Below the pieces are notes generated by a model that did no database searches, was not told where the DNA came from, and saw nothing but the letters and a program-made list of their open reading frames with translations. From NCBI RefSeq assembly GCF_001625305.1, contig NW_017804242.1, positions 466,118 through 530,117 on the forward strand: DNA of 64,000 bases, read 5' to 3'. This DNA is from Branchiostoma belcheri. Its lineage: Eukaryota; Chordata; Leptocardii; Amphioxiformes; Branchiostomatidae. Both the position numbers and the translations under genes were made by a program. Positions 33,885 to 45,015 of this stretch are shown piece by piece. Every line of letters begins with the position of its first letter. The stretch's first letter is position 1.

Positions 33885-34510
33885 AAATTGGTTTAGCGGT
33901 AATACCTTACAATTTCAAAGGTTATGATTTGCAAGTCTGGGTTTTACTGGGCTGCAGCAATCCCGTCTGACTCGACTGGATGGAGTGGGTGTTCCTTGTC
34001 GTGGGCAATCAAAACGCCCCCTCCCTAAACTACCACAGTCATGCAGAAATTAGAAGAGTTGGGTTAGACCTGGGAAGAGCAGAGGAAGCAAGCTGGATAG
34101 AAGATCTAAGAGAATGGCTGGCTGTGCTTGCTAAAATGAGGTGAAAATAGAAGATTTCCGATGTAGATATCTAGAAACGTCTACCACCAGACATGTGCAC
34201 AGACCTGGATTCCGTCAAGAGACTCTTGAACAATTATATTAGAAAGAAAGAACTAAACGAATGGAAACAAACCATACACCAGCCCTCTGACCGTGTGAAT
34301 GCATTTTGTACCCGATGTATAATATGTAAAATATGTGTATAGACTTATTAGGACTTTAATGTAAACTTACTGTATCTTTGTTATAGATTTTGTGTGACCC
34401 TTATAATTACAATGTACCTCTTTCCTCATGCGTGTACATTGTAACTACAGTGAAAGTGTCCTGCAGGTCAATTTGAGCTCCTCATGAATAAAGACTGGTT
34501 CAAACAAATT
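33885..34510 (+). mobile_element. Possible SINE/LINE-derived retrocopy with poly(A) signal
   Basis: A tRNA-like start (TTGGTTTAGCGGTAATACC, then TCTGGGTTTTACTGGG) leads into GTTCCTTGTCGTGGGCAATC and a stretch whose plus frame reads RRVGLDLGRAEEASWIEDLR. Such an acidic W-x-x-D-(L)-R-x-W tail is typical of LINE C termini. AATAAA lies at about 34489. The class is not certain. Confidence 0.35.
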
Positions 34511-35101
34511 AACATTACAATATCATGTATGTCTGCATCAAGGTTAGGCAGAAATTGGATTTTCGCCTTCCTGTACCCTAACAAATGACATCGTTAACCG
34601 ACCAAGGCAGCTTCTTCACAAGTTTTACAAATCGATATCCTACAAATACATGTACATAACTGCAAGCACGTACACCCAGAGTACAGTAACATGTTAACTT
34701 CAAGATAAGGTAAGATGATGTAATAGTTGGCTTTAGTTTTAAAACCTTCACGTGGGCTGTGCTGGAAAGATTTGTCTATGGTTGTCAAAGATAGGGCTAC
34801 GGAACACTAAATATTGCCATTTTATGACGTAAAGTGACCAGGTTGGCCACTGCCTGTTGTAGCTCTCTTAGGGGAGAAAACTGGGTACAAATCAACCCGG
34901 CTTAGAGGAATTACAATGTACCTGCTTAGCCTTAGGGTAACTTACATGTACGTCAGCACCTGTCACATTCAGAAACTTTGCATTTCAATTTTGCTGCATA
35001 AGTGTTGTCGTGAGTGAGTATTACTACTCTAGAGTATTATAGTAAGCTTCAATGATTCAGTTAGTTTAACTTAGTTACCATAAGTGGTCTCCTGTGGCTA
35101 G
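34511..35101. other. Intronic sequence, nothing assigned
   Basis: No supported exon or repeat. Confidence 0.3.
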
Positions 35102-35214
35102 TTAGCCTGGTTACCAAACCTATTATAGCTCCCGAGTCCTATAGACATCCCCTCCGCAAATAGAGGAGAGGATGTAAGACTCGGGGAGCTATAATAGGTT
35201 TGGTAACCAGGCTA
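35102..35214. mobile_element. Palindromic MITE, GGTTACCAAAC family
   Basis: TTAGCCTGGTTACCAAACCT / ATTATAGCTCCCGAGTCCTA and its inverted copy (GACTCGGGGAGCTATAATAG / GTTTGGTAACCAGGCTA) form one nearly complete hairpin of about 113 bp. Confidence 0.85.
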
Positions 35215-35560
35215 GTGGCTAGTGCCCATGTGTAAGATGTATTCCGACTATCAATAATTCTTAGGCCAAACTGATTCGATTGTATCACAATGGATGACAT
35301 CTCTGGGCACCCCAAAATTGATGCGAGCTTGCGGGAAAAGTTGCCTGCGCCTTCACTCTGAAATCTAAATGATCAGGAAAGTTGAACAAAATAATGCCTG
35401 AATACCACAATCATTATGTTATACAAAACAATGAATTATTATTCTCTGTTCTCTTGTTCTTTCAAATCTTCTTTGATTTTGGAAGACTTGTTGAATAAAG
35501 GATGAAGCCCTAATTTGAGGCCTGCTTTCCTTCATCTGGCATCTTCTCTTCTTATTTCCT
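35215..35560. other. Intronic sequence, nothing assigned
   Basis: No exon or element supported. A plus-strand acceptor-like TTCCTTTTCACCAG at about 35558-35571 is not backed by a donor. Confidence 0.3.
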
Positions 35561-35664
35561 TTTCACCAGGTCTGTCATCAAGTACTGAAGGAAACAATGC
35601 CGAGCCCAAGGAAATTGGTCCCCCTCGACCACGAGGGACGAACAAGAGAGAAAGAAACAGTTTG

Positions 35665-36013
35665 CAGGGCTCAAAATTCATTTTTGGAATAGGTGCACCC
35701 AACCTAAAAAATTGGGTGCACAAAAAATTTTTTGAGTGCACCATATAAAACAAAACCTAATTGTAGGTCTTAGTGCTCCTCTTCTGAGCTTGAATCTAAA
35801 ATGAGAGCTAACTTCAAAAAATCTTACAAATTACAACATTACTACAACAAAGATTTTATTATTTTTCAGAGAATATCCGGTATACTATTATACACTTCTA
35901 ATGTTAAAAATTCCTACAAAAATATTTGGTTGCACCCACAGAAAAAAATTGGGTGCACTACTCCAATTTTGGGTGCACTAAGGTGCACATGCACCCAGTA
36001 TATTTTGAGCCCC
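35665..36013 (+). mobile_element. GTGCACCC-type MITE, full copy
   Basis: Starts CAGGGCTCAAAATTCATTTT, then GGTGCACCCAACC; ends GGTGCACATGCACCCAGTAT then TTTTGAGCCCC. About 349 bp. A short host repeat (ATTGGTCCCCCTCGACCACG at 35615; ATTGGTCACCTTCGACCACA at 36020) lies on both sides, so it sits between two units of a host duplication. Confidence 0.85.
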
Positions 36014-36589
36014 AGGATATTGGTCACCTTCGACCACAAGGGATGAATAAGAGAGAAACAGTAATTGGGAGCAAACTTTTTTTTAAGGACAAAAATTCAT
36101 GGATCATCCATCATCAAGTCACCGAGGACTTAATCGATTTTTTTCAAAAATCTTCTTCACCCAGTCTGTGGAGCCTCCTCAGAACTTCAAACCCTCTGAG
36201 ATGCTTCTTCCTGCACGTTATGAATTTCAAAACAAGAACAGTCAATTTTAAAGGTGAAGGACTCTACGGCCAGAAAAAAAAGAAACTAGAGAAGTAACAT
36301 TTGCAAAGCAAATGAATAATGTTTACCTTCGGACATAGTCTACTACTTTGGACAAGGTCTACTTTCAACTGTTCTTACTCGAACACATTCACATAGTTTT
36401 TACATGATACTGCTAGTAAGCTATATGGTGACAGGAGCAGAGCAGACCATGAAAGTGCAACATTATGTAACCCAGTATAACCCAACACCAGTCACCATGG
36501 TGACAGATGTCAACAAATCATGTAATAAATTGCTCAGGTCAGAGGTCACTGTTTGGAGAAGAAGAAGAAACAGAGCAAAAACAATATGT

Positions 36590-37560
36590 TTTCCTTCGGT
36601 AAACATAATGACCATCAAGGATGCCAAAACAGCCGACTGGCAAGCACTTTTTGCTGTTGAGCCTTAATGCTTATTTATGAAATGTTGAAATTGGCCTGCT
36701 GGCTGCTTTTCAGCTTCAAAGCTCCATCACCTAAGCCTTAAGTTGAAGGACGCTACCGCAAAAAAACAAATTACATTCAAGGACGCTAAAACATCACTTT
36801 TGGCAAGAACGCTTCAAGGACAGTATTAGCCTTAGGATGCTATTAACAGTGTGTTAGTCACGCAGCTTCCAGCATCACAATTCGTCACCTTGCCTCAGAT
36901 ATACCTCAGTAAGCTGCTGAGTCTATTACAACATAAGAAATCATGTTCAAAAGTGTCAAAACACTCAACTGACAAGGAGGTAAGAGTGCGTTGGTCACAG
37001 AGCTCTTAGCATCACAGCTCACAACCTGTGTCTCACACCTGTAAGCCAGTGAGTTGTTATAAAACAAAAGATGATGTTCAAAAATGCCAATTGAAAACAC
37101 TCCCCTGGATTGAACCATGCTGGGAATTTAAGCAAGGAGGTATAAGGGTGCGTTGGTCACACAGCATTATAGCTACAGTATGATAGATTGAATATTTCTC
37201 ACATTATTAGTGGTAATGTGCTACAGCGCGTTGGTCACAGAGCTAACAACATCATAGCTACAGTGTGAAACATGGCTATAACATTATTGTATATCAACAT
37301 TTTTCACATTATTGGTAGTAACGTTCTACAGTACGTTAGTCACACAGCTCACATCATACATGTACAATGTAGCTAGTGTAATATATCAACATTTCTCGCA
37401 TTATTGGTAGTAATACTATACAGTGTGATAGTCCCACAGCTCCCATGTACTAGCACGATACACTGTACATCAACGTTTTTCACAGTATCAGTAGTAACAT
37501 GCCTCAGCGTGTTCGTCACACAGCTCCCAGCCTCCTAGCTCCATCACTGGAGGCTGTCAC
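36590..37560. repeat. Degenerate tandem array around GCGTTGGTCACAGAGCT
   Basis: GTGTTAGTCACGC, GCGTTGGTCACAGAGCTCT, ACGTTAGTCACACAGCTCAC and CGTGTTCGTCACACAGCTCC recur near 36850, 36988, 37150, 37219, 37332, 37427 and 37508, often after TTGGTAGTAA(T/C). Confidence 0.7.
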
Positions 37561-37601
37561 ACTTTAGAGCTGCCTCAGGGTCTGGGAGACTAAAGTCTTA
37601 C

Positions 37602-37654
37602 ACGCTGAAGCCGTCTGACGCCCTTCTGTGTATCTTTTCATCCAGGCGATCAGT
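37602..37654 (-). CDS. Coding exon, 17 codons plus two split bases
   Basis: The minus strand shows acceptor TTTAAAGCAAG|, then TDRLDEKIHRRASDGFS and trailing GT before donor CAGCGT|GTAAGA. It begins in phase 0 after the 39.7 kb exon (ending HWDLADK), and its GT is completed by T of the 31.1 kb exon (Val). The joined DLADKTDRLDEKI stretch looks like one continuous charged helix. R-R-A-S is a basophilic-kinase-type site. Confidence 0.7.
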
Positions 37655-37659
37655 CTTGC

Positions 37660-38369
37660 TTTAAATGAAGCTCACCACAAGACTCTGAGGCATGTCCTAG
37701 ATACTGTGTACTTAACTTGCAGAGAAACAATGACATAAACACATTGTTGTGCTGACGTAGCTTTGCCTGTTCTTACCTAGGGTTCTAGTACTCTGTACTT
37801 AACTTGCAGAGAACAATGACATACACATATTGTTGTGCTGACTTATGACGTGTTCTCACCTATGGGTTCTAGTCAGGACTTTATCTTAGCGTGATGGTAC
37901 TGGCAAGGGAGGAAAGCTTTTGAAAGGCGCAAGGTAACAAGTTGGTACCCAAAGAGGGACATGATTCTTTCTAGCCAGTATTTAGTTCAGTCTTTTGTAA
38001 GTTTGGAGGGTCATACATGTATGCATGAGCATAAATGTTCTGACACTATAAGTAAAACGCATGTCATTAGTAGTAATGTGTACATCTAAGTAGGCAGTGC
38101 TAGGGATAAGGCAGACCTTTTATTATACATTGTCCATCAACATAAGCTAGACTGATGGATTCTTTATCCCTCAGATATCTCACTCTCTCAGACATCATAG
38201 TCAGCAATACTTAAGTGCTAGTTTCCAATCTAGTCAGCAGAAGTCGGCCCATCTTCACATCACGTTTCCAAGCAAAAAAAATGAAAATGGTTGGGACATA
38301 TTCATTTCATGAACAGCATGGCAGGAAAATCCACAGGCATTTTGGCTTGACCGGAGCAACAGAACATAC
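37660..38369. other. Intronic sequence with a short tandem duplication
   Basis: CTGTGTACTTAACTTGCAGA with GAACAATGACATA...CATTGTTGTGCTGAC occurs twice (37705-37765 and 37793-37845). Nothing else recognised. Confidence 0.4.
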
Positions 38370-38712
38370 ATGGCTCAAAATACTGGGTGCATGTGCACCT
38401 TAGTGCACCCAATTATTTCTTGTAGGTGTTTTTGTACATATTGAATAATAGTATGCAGGATATTCTTGGCATCTAGTACATGTAGTACATGTAAGCATCA
38501 GAGAAATAATAAAATCTTTGTTGTAGTACTTGTGTAAGATTTTGAAGTTAGCTCCCATTTCAGATTCAAGCTTAGAAGAGGAGCATTAAGATCTGTAATT
38601 ATAATTTATTATGTTTTGTTTTATATGGTGCCTCAAAAAAATTTTTGTGCACCTAATTTTTTATGTTGGGTGCACCAGTGCACCTATTCCCAAAAATGAA
38701 TTTCGAGCCCTG
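38370..38712 (-). mobile_element. GTGCACCC-type MITE, full copy
   Basis: Starts GGCTCAAAATACTGGGTGCA, ends GTGCACCTATTCCCAAAAAT then GAATTTCGAGCCCTG. About 343 bp, inverted relative to the copy at 35665-36013. Confidence 0.85.
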
Positions 38713-38989
38713 ACATACATTATTGTATACTAGACTGTAGCTGAATAATTTAAAGATACTTCAAATAAACGTGATGGAAGTCTAGATTGGGTGCCAATAC
38801 TGGTCATGCCCATGTCTTCTGTGGTTTTCTATCCAATTTGATTGTGATTCTCAGACCACAGTCAGATGGAACCTGGGTGCCATCCAGGGTAATAGAGGTC
38901 CACCTGCATTAGATGGTCGCATGATTTTCTTTAGAATCAGTCGCTATATACTCAGTAGTTGGAACTGTGCCACGGCCTATCATATTATA

Positions 38990-39090
38990 TACATGTAAGT
39001 ACAAAATATAAATCATGCAACTGGATAAGTTCTCCAAAGAGTGAGACGTTTCAGATAGAATTCGGTATCTGTCATTGACTGGGAATGAAG
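38990..39090 (-). mobile_element. Decayed Penelope terminal-repeat fragment
   Basis: The minus strand reads CAATGACAGATACCGAATTC then TATCTGAAACGTCTCAC, TTATCCAGTTGCATGA. This keeps the layout of the 20.9 and 29.0 kb copies (TGACGA, stem, GAAACGTCT, ATCCAGTTGC) with many changes. Confidence 0.4.
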
Positions 39091-39615
39091 TTTTACAGTA
39101 CATTACACAATACTAAAAAAACTGTTTTACCTAACTTTACCATAATGCGACTAGAATACGGATTGACGATAAATGTAACAGTTTTTTTCAGCAGTTAAAT
39201 CTGCTGATTCAATAATATTTGATATGCAATAATTGGTACAATAATTTAGAACCAGATAAAAATAATTGTGAAAGGTGTAAGACGATAAACCAGACAGTGA
39301 GTGTGAGTGTGTAGTGACTGTGTTACACATCTGTCATTGACAGTGGCTGGTTATGGCTAATCTTCTTGAGAGCTTGTAAGTTGTACATGTGGCTGTTTAC
39401 ACTTAACTTAACTACGTGTAGGCCTTTGTTAGTGCAGAATTGCAGAAATGAACAAGTTTAAGAATTCTGATTCTCCCAATTCTCCTGACTTAGAGCTGTG
39501 GGTCACCAAGCAGCTAGCTAGGGTGGAAGGGTTGTTAGAAGCGTGATGCAGTTAGGTTTAAATTAATTTAGTAAAACGTAAGGTGCTAAGGTGACTGTTG
39601 CTGTCTAAAGGCTAC

Positions 39616-39760
39616 CTTGTCGGCCAGGTCCCAGTGGAGTTCGTTCCGTGAGTGGTACCCTGAGCTGGGCGTGCTCATGGCGCGGTCGTCTGTCGTGAGT
39701 TCCTCCTCCACCACCCGAAGGGTCCTGGCTTCCCAGTTTATAATCATAGACAAGAGGTCC
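39616..39760 (-). CDS. Coding exon, 48 codons plus one split base
   Basis: The minus strand shows acceptor GTGACTGTAG|, a leading G completing AGG (Arg) with the 45.5 kb exon, then DLLSMIINWEARTLRVVEEE, LTTDDRAMSTPSSGYHSRNE and LHWDLADK, and donor GACAAG|GTAGCC in phase 0. Third positions favour G/C (ATG AGC ACG CCC AGC). A partial second copy lies just upstream at 39890-39964. The plus-strand frame at 39617-39841 is a shadow. Confidence 0.75.
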
Positions 39761-39889
39761 CTACAGTCACATTACAGACAAACTGCTGGAAACTTCAGCA
39801 TACGCAAGCTACAAGCAGAGCTTTTGGTGGCTTCAAGATGACAGGATCAAAATGGCAAGTACAGTATCAAAATGGCAAGACAGGGTCAA

Positions 39890-39964
39890 AATGGTGCGGT
39901 CATCTGTTGTGTTTTCTTCCTCCACCACACGAAGGGTCCTGGCTTCCCAGTTTATAATCATAGA
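39890..39964 (-). pseudogene. Partial duplicate of the 39.7 kb exon
   Basis: The minus frame keeps SMIINWEARTLRVVEEE identical to the main exon, with mostly synonymous changes, then NTTDDRTI and loss of similarity before the donor. The acceptor AG is lost (CTGTGTGG for CTGTAGGG), and a 2-nt difference just upstream would shift the frame. Probably a non-functional exon relic. Confidence 0.6.
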
Positions 39965-40439
39965 CACGTCAGGTCCACACAGTCACATCACAATATCCCA
40001 CAAACTTCGTCTCCTAGCAGATCCTTTGGTGGCTTCAAGACAGTATCGAGTCATGTAACATGTAAGAGTCGGTATCAAAATGGCAAGACAGACTAGGGTC
40101 AAATTGGCAAGTCAGGGACAAATTATCCAATACGTTTTGCCTGGCAAAAAAAATAAGAAAGAATATCCTAATAAAAATGCCAAAAAAGACATAAAAAAAG
40201 CCGAAGCCTAAACCTCTGCTTGGAGAGTACAGCAAACTTGTAGCGTTGCGAAGACACACAAGTTAATAACAGTCTGGACTATACAGTATTGCAGGTGGGT
40301 TGCGCAATGCAGGGGAATGCTGTTGTACGAGGCAGACGGTTAATTCAATAAAGTGATAGGATTGCCGTCCCCCCGGGACCCTGCTACGTGCAGGCTAAGC
40401 AATAATGCTGCTGCCTGTCGATAGCTGGCGACACGGCGT

Positions 40440-41830
40440 GGTAAATTGGGCCAGACATGACGGGGAGTGGAGACTTATTGTGGTAGAATGATGACTGGAG
40501 AAAAGCAAGATACAATGTATACAGGTGTCACTATCACTAGTATCAGTAACTAAAGATGGAGCTCCTTGAAATAGTTACTGTAACAGTCAAACTGTACAAC
40601 TTATTACATGTGTACAGTACAAGTGACCAGACTCCCCGGTCCAGAGTAAATTGGGCCAGACATGGTGGGGAGTGGAGACTTATTAGGATAGGTGGTGGGG
40701 CAAAGTGAAATGACATGAAGAAAAGTATGATATACATGTGTCAGTATCAGCTGTAGTATCAGCTGAAATACAATTATGACAGCCAATTCTGTACAACTTA
40801 CTATCAATTTATTGACCAGAGCAAATGGGCCAGACATGATGGGGAATGGTGACATATTGTGGTAGATGGCTGGAGAAAAGCAAGATACAATGTATACAGG
40901 TGTCACTATCAGTAACTAAAGATGGAGCTCCTTGAAATACAGTAACAGTCAAACTGTACAACTTACATGTATTACATGTGTACAAGTGACCAGACTCCCT
41001 GGTCCAGAGTAAATTGTGCCAGACATGAGGGGGAGTGGAGACATATTGTGGTAGATGGCTGGAGAAAAGCAAGATACAATGTATACAGGTGTCATAATCT
41101 GTAACTAAAGATGGAGCTCCTTGAAATACAGTAAACAGTCAAACTGTACAACTTATTACGTGTGTACAAGTGACCAGACTCTCTGGTCCAGAGTAAATTG
41201 GACCAGACATGAGGGGGAGTGGAGACTTATAGTGGTAGATGGTGGGACAAAGGAAAATACACGTGTGGAGAAAAGTATGATAATATATGACTGTGTCACT
41301 ATACTTGTATCATCTGTAGATGGTGCTCCTTGGAATACAGTAACAGTCAAACCTGTACAACATACTACTAGTGACCATGACACATGTAAATTAGGCCAGA
41401 CATGGTGGGGATTGGAGACTTATTAGGATAGGTGGTGGGGCAAAGTGGAATGACATGGAGAAAAGTATTATACATGTGTCAGTATCAGCTGTAGTATTAG
41501 CTGAAATACAATTATGACAGCCAATTCTGTACAACTTACATGTACTATCAATTTATTGACCAGAGTAAATTGGGCCAGACATGATGGGAATGGAGACTTA
41601 TTAGGGTTGATGGTGGGGCAACCAGCTGGCTAGAGAAAAGAAAGATGCCAGTGCATGTAGTTCGAGCTCCTTGAAATACAGTAACAACTGTCAAACCTGT
41701 ACAACTTACTACAAGACTAAGTGACAAGACTCCCCAGTTCAGAGTTCAGACCAGACATGCTGTGAAGTAGAGACTTATGGTTGTTGGTGGGGCAACCTGG
41801 CGGGGGAAAAACAATATTTGTAGTCCTTCT
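40440..41830. repeat. Tandem array, about 185-bp unit, eight copies
   Basis: GGGCCAGACATGATGGGGAG recurs near 40448, 40653, 40828, 41021, 41200, 41392, 41572 and 41748. GATGGAGCTCCTTGAAATAC, ACAGTCAAACTGTACAACTT and AAGTGACCAGACTCCCTGGT lie between. Confidence 0.9.
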
Positions 41831-41910
41831 TGACATTGGCTCCCTCTAGCAGTTTGTTACCAAAGTGCAGTCATCACAATGGACCAGGCTGTGCTTCCAT
41901 GTGTGAAAGA

Positions 41911-41970
41911 TTATATATTTCCACTCTCGCCAAGGTGATCGATTAAGGATTGGGTGGAAAAGACCTCGGC
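41911..41970. repeat. Direct repeat A1 (60 bp)
   Basis: TTATATATTTCCACTCTCGC...AAAAGACCTCGGC is identical over 60 bp to A2 at 42640-42699. Weak similarity continues beyond (CCCTGTCATAG). Confidence 0.9.
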
Positions 41971-42534
41971 GAGCTAGTGTCGAGTGTCTGCTCCCTGTCA
42001 TAGATGCGACTCTCACAGTGAGTGTGGGGTGGGCGGGGGGGGGAGATTTCTTTGCGTCCCCGCTCATTTCCGTCCAGCTTTCTCCTTTCTTGCGTCCTCT
42101 TCCCTAAAGACAGTCTGGGTACTGAACATTAGGGTCGACTTGGGGTTCGCTACCCCAGCCTTTAATACTGGCCTTGATTAAACACACGCGACCTATACCC
42201 GAGGACCTATCTCTAGCTGTTCCTCTTGTTCCTCTTCCTCGTCCACCCCTCTATTACTTATTACCTCGACCTGGCGGCTCATACTCGTACCTCCCGACGT
42301 TGACCCGCCAGCGCGTGCGGCATCGATGGCCAGCTGCCAGGCGTGGGCCTCCCATGACGCCGCCGCTCAAGAAACTGTGAATTTCCCGCCTACCCTTAAA
42401 GTAAACCATCAGTGTGTCTACATCATCTACCCTGACGCCCGGTACTCGCCGCGCCGAGTTCACGTCGCTCTAGTTACCAGGCTACTCACGAGACGGGTTG
42501 TACGCTAACCCCGCTACCTTCTCTCTGTCGCCCC

Positions 42535-42638
42535 GCTTCACAAAACTGATGAAGTATGAGGGGTTGGTCACATGGCCTGACATCTCGCTCAACAAGAGTC
42601 TCGCGAGATGTCAGTCCATTGTGACGTAAGTGGGAATA
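42535..42638. repeat. Direct repeat B1 (104 bp)
   Basis: GCTTCACAAAACTGATGAAG...GTGACGTAAGTGGGAATA is identical to B2 at 45295-45398. It contains an 11-bp perfect inverted repeat (TGACATCTCGC / GCGAGATGTCA) and the palindrome TCTCGCGAGA at 42599-42608. Outside the identity, CGCTACCTTC is also shared upstream. Confidence 0.95.
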
Positions 42639-42639
42639 A

Positions 42640-42699
42640 TTATATATTTCCACTCTCGCCAAGGTGATCGATTAAGGATTGGGTGGAAAAGACCTCGGC
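42640..42699. repeat. Direct repeat A2 (60 bp)
   Basis: Second copy of A1, immediately after B1. Confidence 0.9.
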
Positions 42700-43594
42700 T
42701 ACGCTACAGTGATCAGGTGCCTTAACCCCTGTCATAGGCTCACTCTCAAACCTCTTCCTCATTATCCCCCAATCCTTATCCTTCCCATTCCTTACCCTCT
42801 CCTCTCCCATTTCTTACTCTAAGTGTCACGTAAGGCAAAGACACTCAGTAGGCCAAGACACGTAGACACACCATGAGAGGGTAGTCTTCTTTTCTTTTTA
42901 TTCAATCTCCATTTAATGTCTGTGGAACTCGCCGGCCTGGGGCACAATTACTGAGTCCCCGAACTGTAGTCACTGAGCCCTCGCTCGCAACAAGCTTGCC
43001 AGCAGTTCTTGTACTACTGGCCGTGGTCCGTAAAGGAGCGGGGCCCGTTCCAGACCCATTTACCCACTGGTAGCCGACACCCTCTCTTCCCAGAGCTTCA
43101 GTGGATCAAGGGCTACTTGCGCCTGCTTTCCAAACTGGGATGATGACGGTATACGTGATACTGGATACACACCTGTTTCTAAAGCACTTCAATCTTATCT
43201 CATCCTCAAGTGTACCCCAAACTCTCGGGTACGGGTACATCTCCTTCGGTTTCTCTAAATCTAAAACGGTAACCCTTCCGTTTACTCAAATATATGTCGG
43301 CTACCTTAAGTAAATTTAGGTCTGGAGGGGCCCTCGCTCGCTTCCCGGGCCACCAGCCGAAGCTATATGGTGGCGGCAAACCCAGGGGAAAGCACGCACG
43401 GTCCACGAGTTAGGGCTTAGCCAGCCATAAAATGCCAAAACTAGGTAGCTATCTCAAATACATACAACCGAAAAATTGTAGTACTTAAAGCGCCTTCCTA
43501 TGCGTTTACGATACATGTACGCATCTCCATACGACGTACAAACAAAGAAAAAATGACCCATTGCAAGGCCAAACCAAAAGGTCAATGGCTAAAG

Positions 43595-43880
43595 GAAGAC
43601 GACCGAAAACTGTCCCACCGTCTCCCCTTCGTGTTCTGCTATTGATAGTCTTTATGGAATACGACCGAAAACTGTCCTATTGCCACCCTCTACTGTCGGT
43701 TGTCGCTATGAAAGACGACCGAAAGCTGTCTTACCGTCTCTCCTCCCGCTGTCGATTGTCGCTAGGAAAGACGACCGAAAACTTCTCTACTGCCTCTCCT
43801 CCTGCTGTCAGTAGTTGCCCAGTGACCAAAGACGATCAGAAGACTACCGAAATCTGCCCTCCGTCTCCAACCCCCCTTGA
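43595..43880. repeat. Tandem array, about 57-bp unit, about five copies
   Basis: AAAGACGACCGAAAACTGTC recurs near 43597, 43660, 43711, 43768 and 43829. Each is followed by pyrimidine-rich CCGTCTCTCCTCC(T/C)GCTGTC. It leads straight into the hairpin array and shares the ACTGTC word with it. Confidence 0.8.
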
Positions 43881-43882
43881 GG

Positions 43883-44500
43883 TTGTCGGAAACCTCCACG
43901 CATAGGGAGAGCGAAACTATTCCGTTTCCCATGTAACTCGAGATTGTCCAACAACCTCTATCCCCCGGGAACGCGATAAGCCATAAAACTGTCCAATAGT
44001 TTTACGCAATAAACTTTGAGACTGTCCGACAGCCTCTACCACTACTGATACCTGACACTGACCTTCAGTTTCTCGCTTCGAGATTGTCCAACAACCTCTA
44101 TGCACCGGCAAAACGATATGCCATAAAACCGTCTAACAGTTTTACGCACCAAATTCTGAGACTGTCCGACAGTCTCTAAAATTTCTGATACACGAAACTG
44201 TCCTACAGTTTCTCGCTTCGAGATTGTCCAACAACCTCTATCCAGGGGAAGCGATATGCCATAAAACTGTCCAACAGTTTTACGCCCCAAATTCTGAGAC
44301 TGTCCGACAGTCCCTACCACCTCTGATACACGAAACTGTCCTACAGTTTCTCGCTTCGAGATTGTCCAACAATCTCAGAGAAGCTCCGCCAACACCAAAA
44401 GGAAACTTAGAAAAAAATTGTCCCACAGTCTTTCCCCGAAGTAGGCCTCAGGTTGTTCCACTACCAGCCCGATGCCCATCCGTTGATTATCCGACAATCT
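43883..44500. repeat. Hairpin array: 138-140-bp repeat with four distinct 19-nt palindromes
   Basis: Each higher-order unit carries, in order, GAGATTGTCCAACAAYCTC, AAAACTGTCCAACAGTTTT, GAGACTGTCCGACAGTCTC and GAAACTGTCCTACAGTTTC. Examples are at 44220, 44263, 44158/44296 and 44194/44332, with H1 again at 44358. Less regular members flank these from 43883 to 44495. The arms differ between hairpins but remain self-complementary. Confidence 0.85.
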
Positions 44501-44829
44501 AGCAAACGCATGGCCAAACGGAACAATTGACCAAAATTTCACAAAGTTAACTTTCCCTCCGAGGAAACGAGCCATCAACGCTTAAAACAAACGCAAAGGG
44601 GAAAAATACGAGACTGTATAGAAGTGTGAAACACCTCGAGGTACACACACGTGATTCCGGGGCGGACACACGCAAACATAAGGTCGTAAAATGACGGAGG
44701 CAAAACTCCTACCCACGGCGTCTCTGCGTTCCGTGCCGGGACTCCCTGCGGGATGGCCAGTGCCGGCAACGCGGAACTGGATCCCGAGAGAACTGTCAGT
44801 ATCTTCGGGATGCCTGCTCACTCTGTCTG

Positions 44830-45015
44830 GTGGCGGCAGGGGATGCAACAGCGCTACCGCCGGGTCACACTCCCGTTCCGCCCGGGGCGGCAAGACGCTC
44901 CGCCCGAGGCGGGAAATCCCTCTCGTTCGCGGGCTGGCTTCCACTCGTGGTCTGCGTTGTACTCGCGTTCGGAGTCGCCACAGTGTTCCTCCGGGAGTCT
45001 GCAACTGTGAAATAG
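44830..45015 (+). CDS. Small ORF with a predicted membrane segment, doubtful
   Basis: A 61-codon frame whose second half reads FAGWLPLVVCVVLAFGVATV, hydrophobic enough for one membrane span, followed by a short tail. It overlaps several other open frames on both strands in a GC-rich stretch, where open frames are expected by chance. No family recognised. Confidence 0.15.
   Translation: MAAGDATALPPGHTPVPPGAARRSARGGKSLSFAGWLPLVVCVVLAFGVATVFLRESATVK

Larger units (their letters stand above)
39610..40230. repeat. Two-unit duplication spanning an exon, related segment at 56.6 kb
   Basis: GGGTCCTGGCTTCCCAGTTT / ATAATCATAGAC and GATCC/GAGC-TTTTGGTGGCTTCAAGA occur in both units. The latter motif, and CCTAAACCTCTGCTTGGAGA, reappear in diverged form at 56730-56925. 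Confidence 0.7.

Noticed and set aside
35571..35664. Plus-strand exon after TTCCTTTTCACCAG (reading LSSSTEGNNAEPKEIGPP)
   Set aside because: No donor follows before the MITE, and the stretch is one unit of a local repeat also seen at 36015.
42547..42556. CTGATGA in repeat B as a hammerhead core
   Set aside because: No GAAA follows a closable stem at the right distance, so the conserved core is incomplete.
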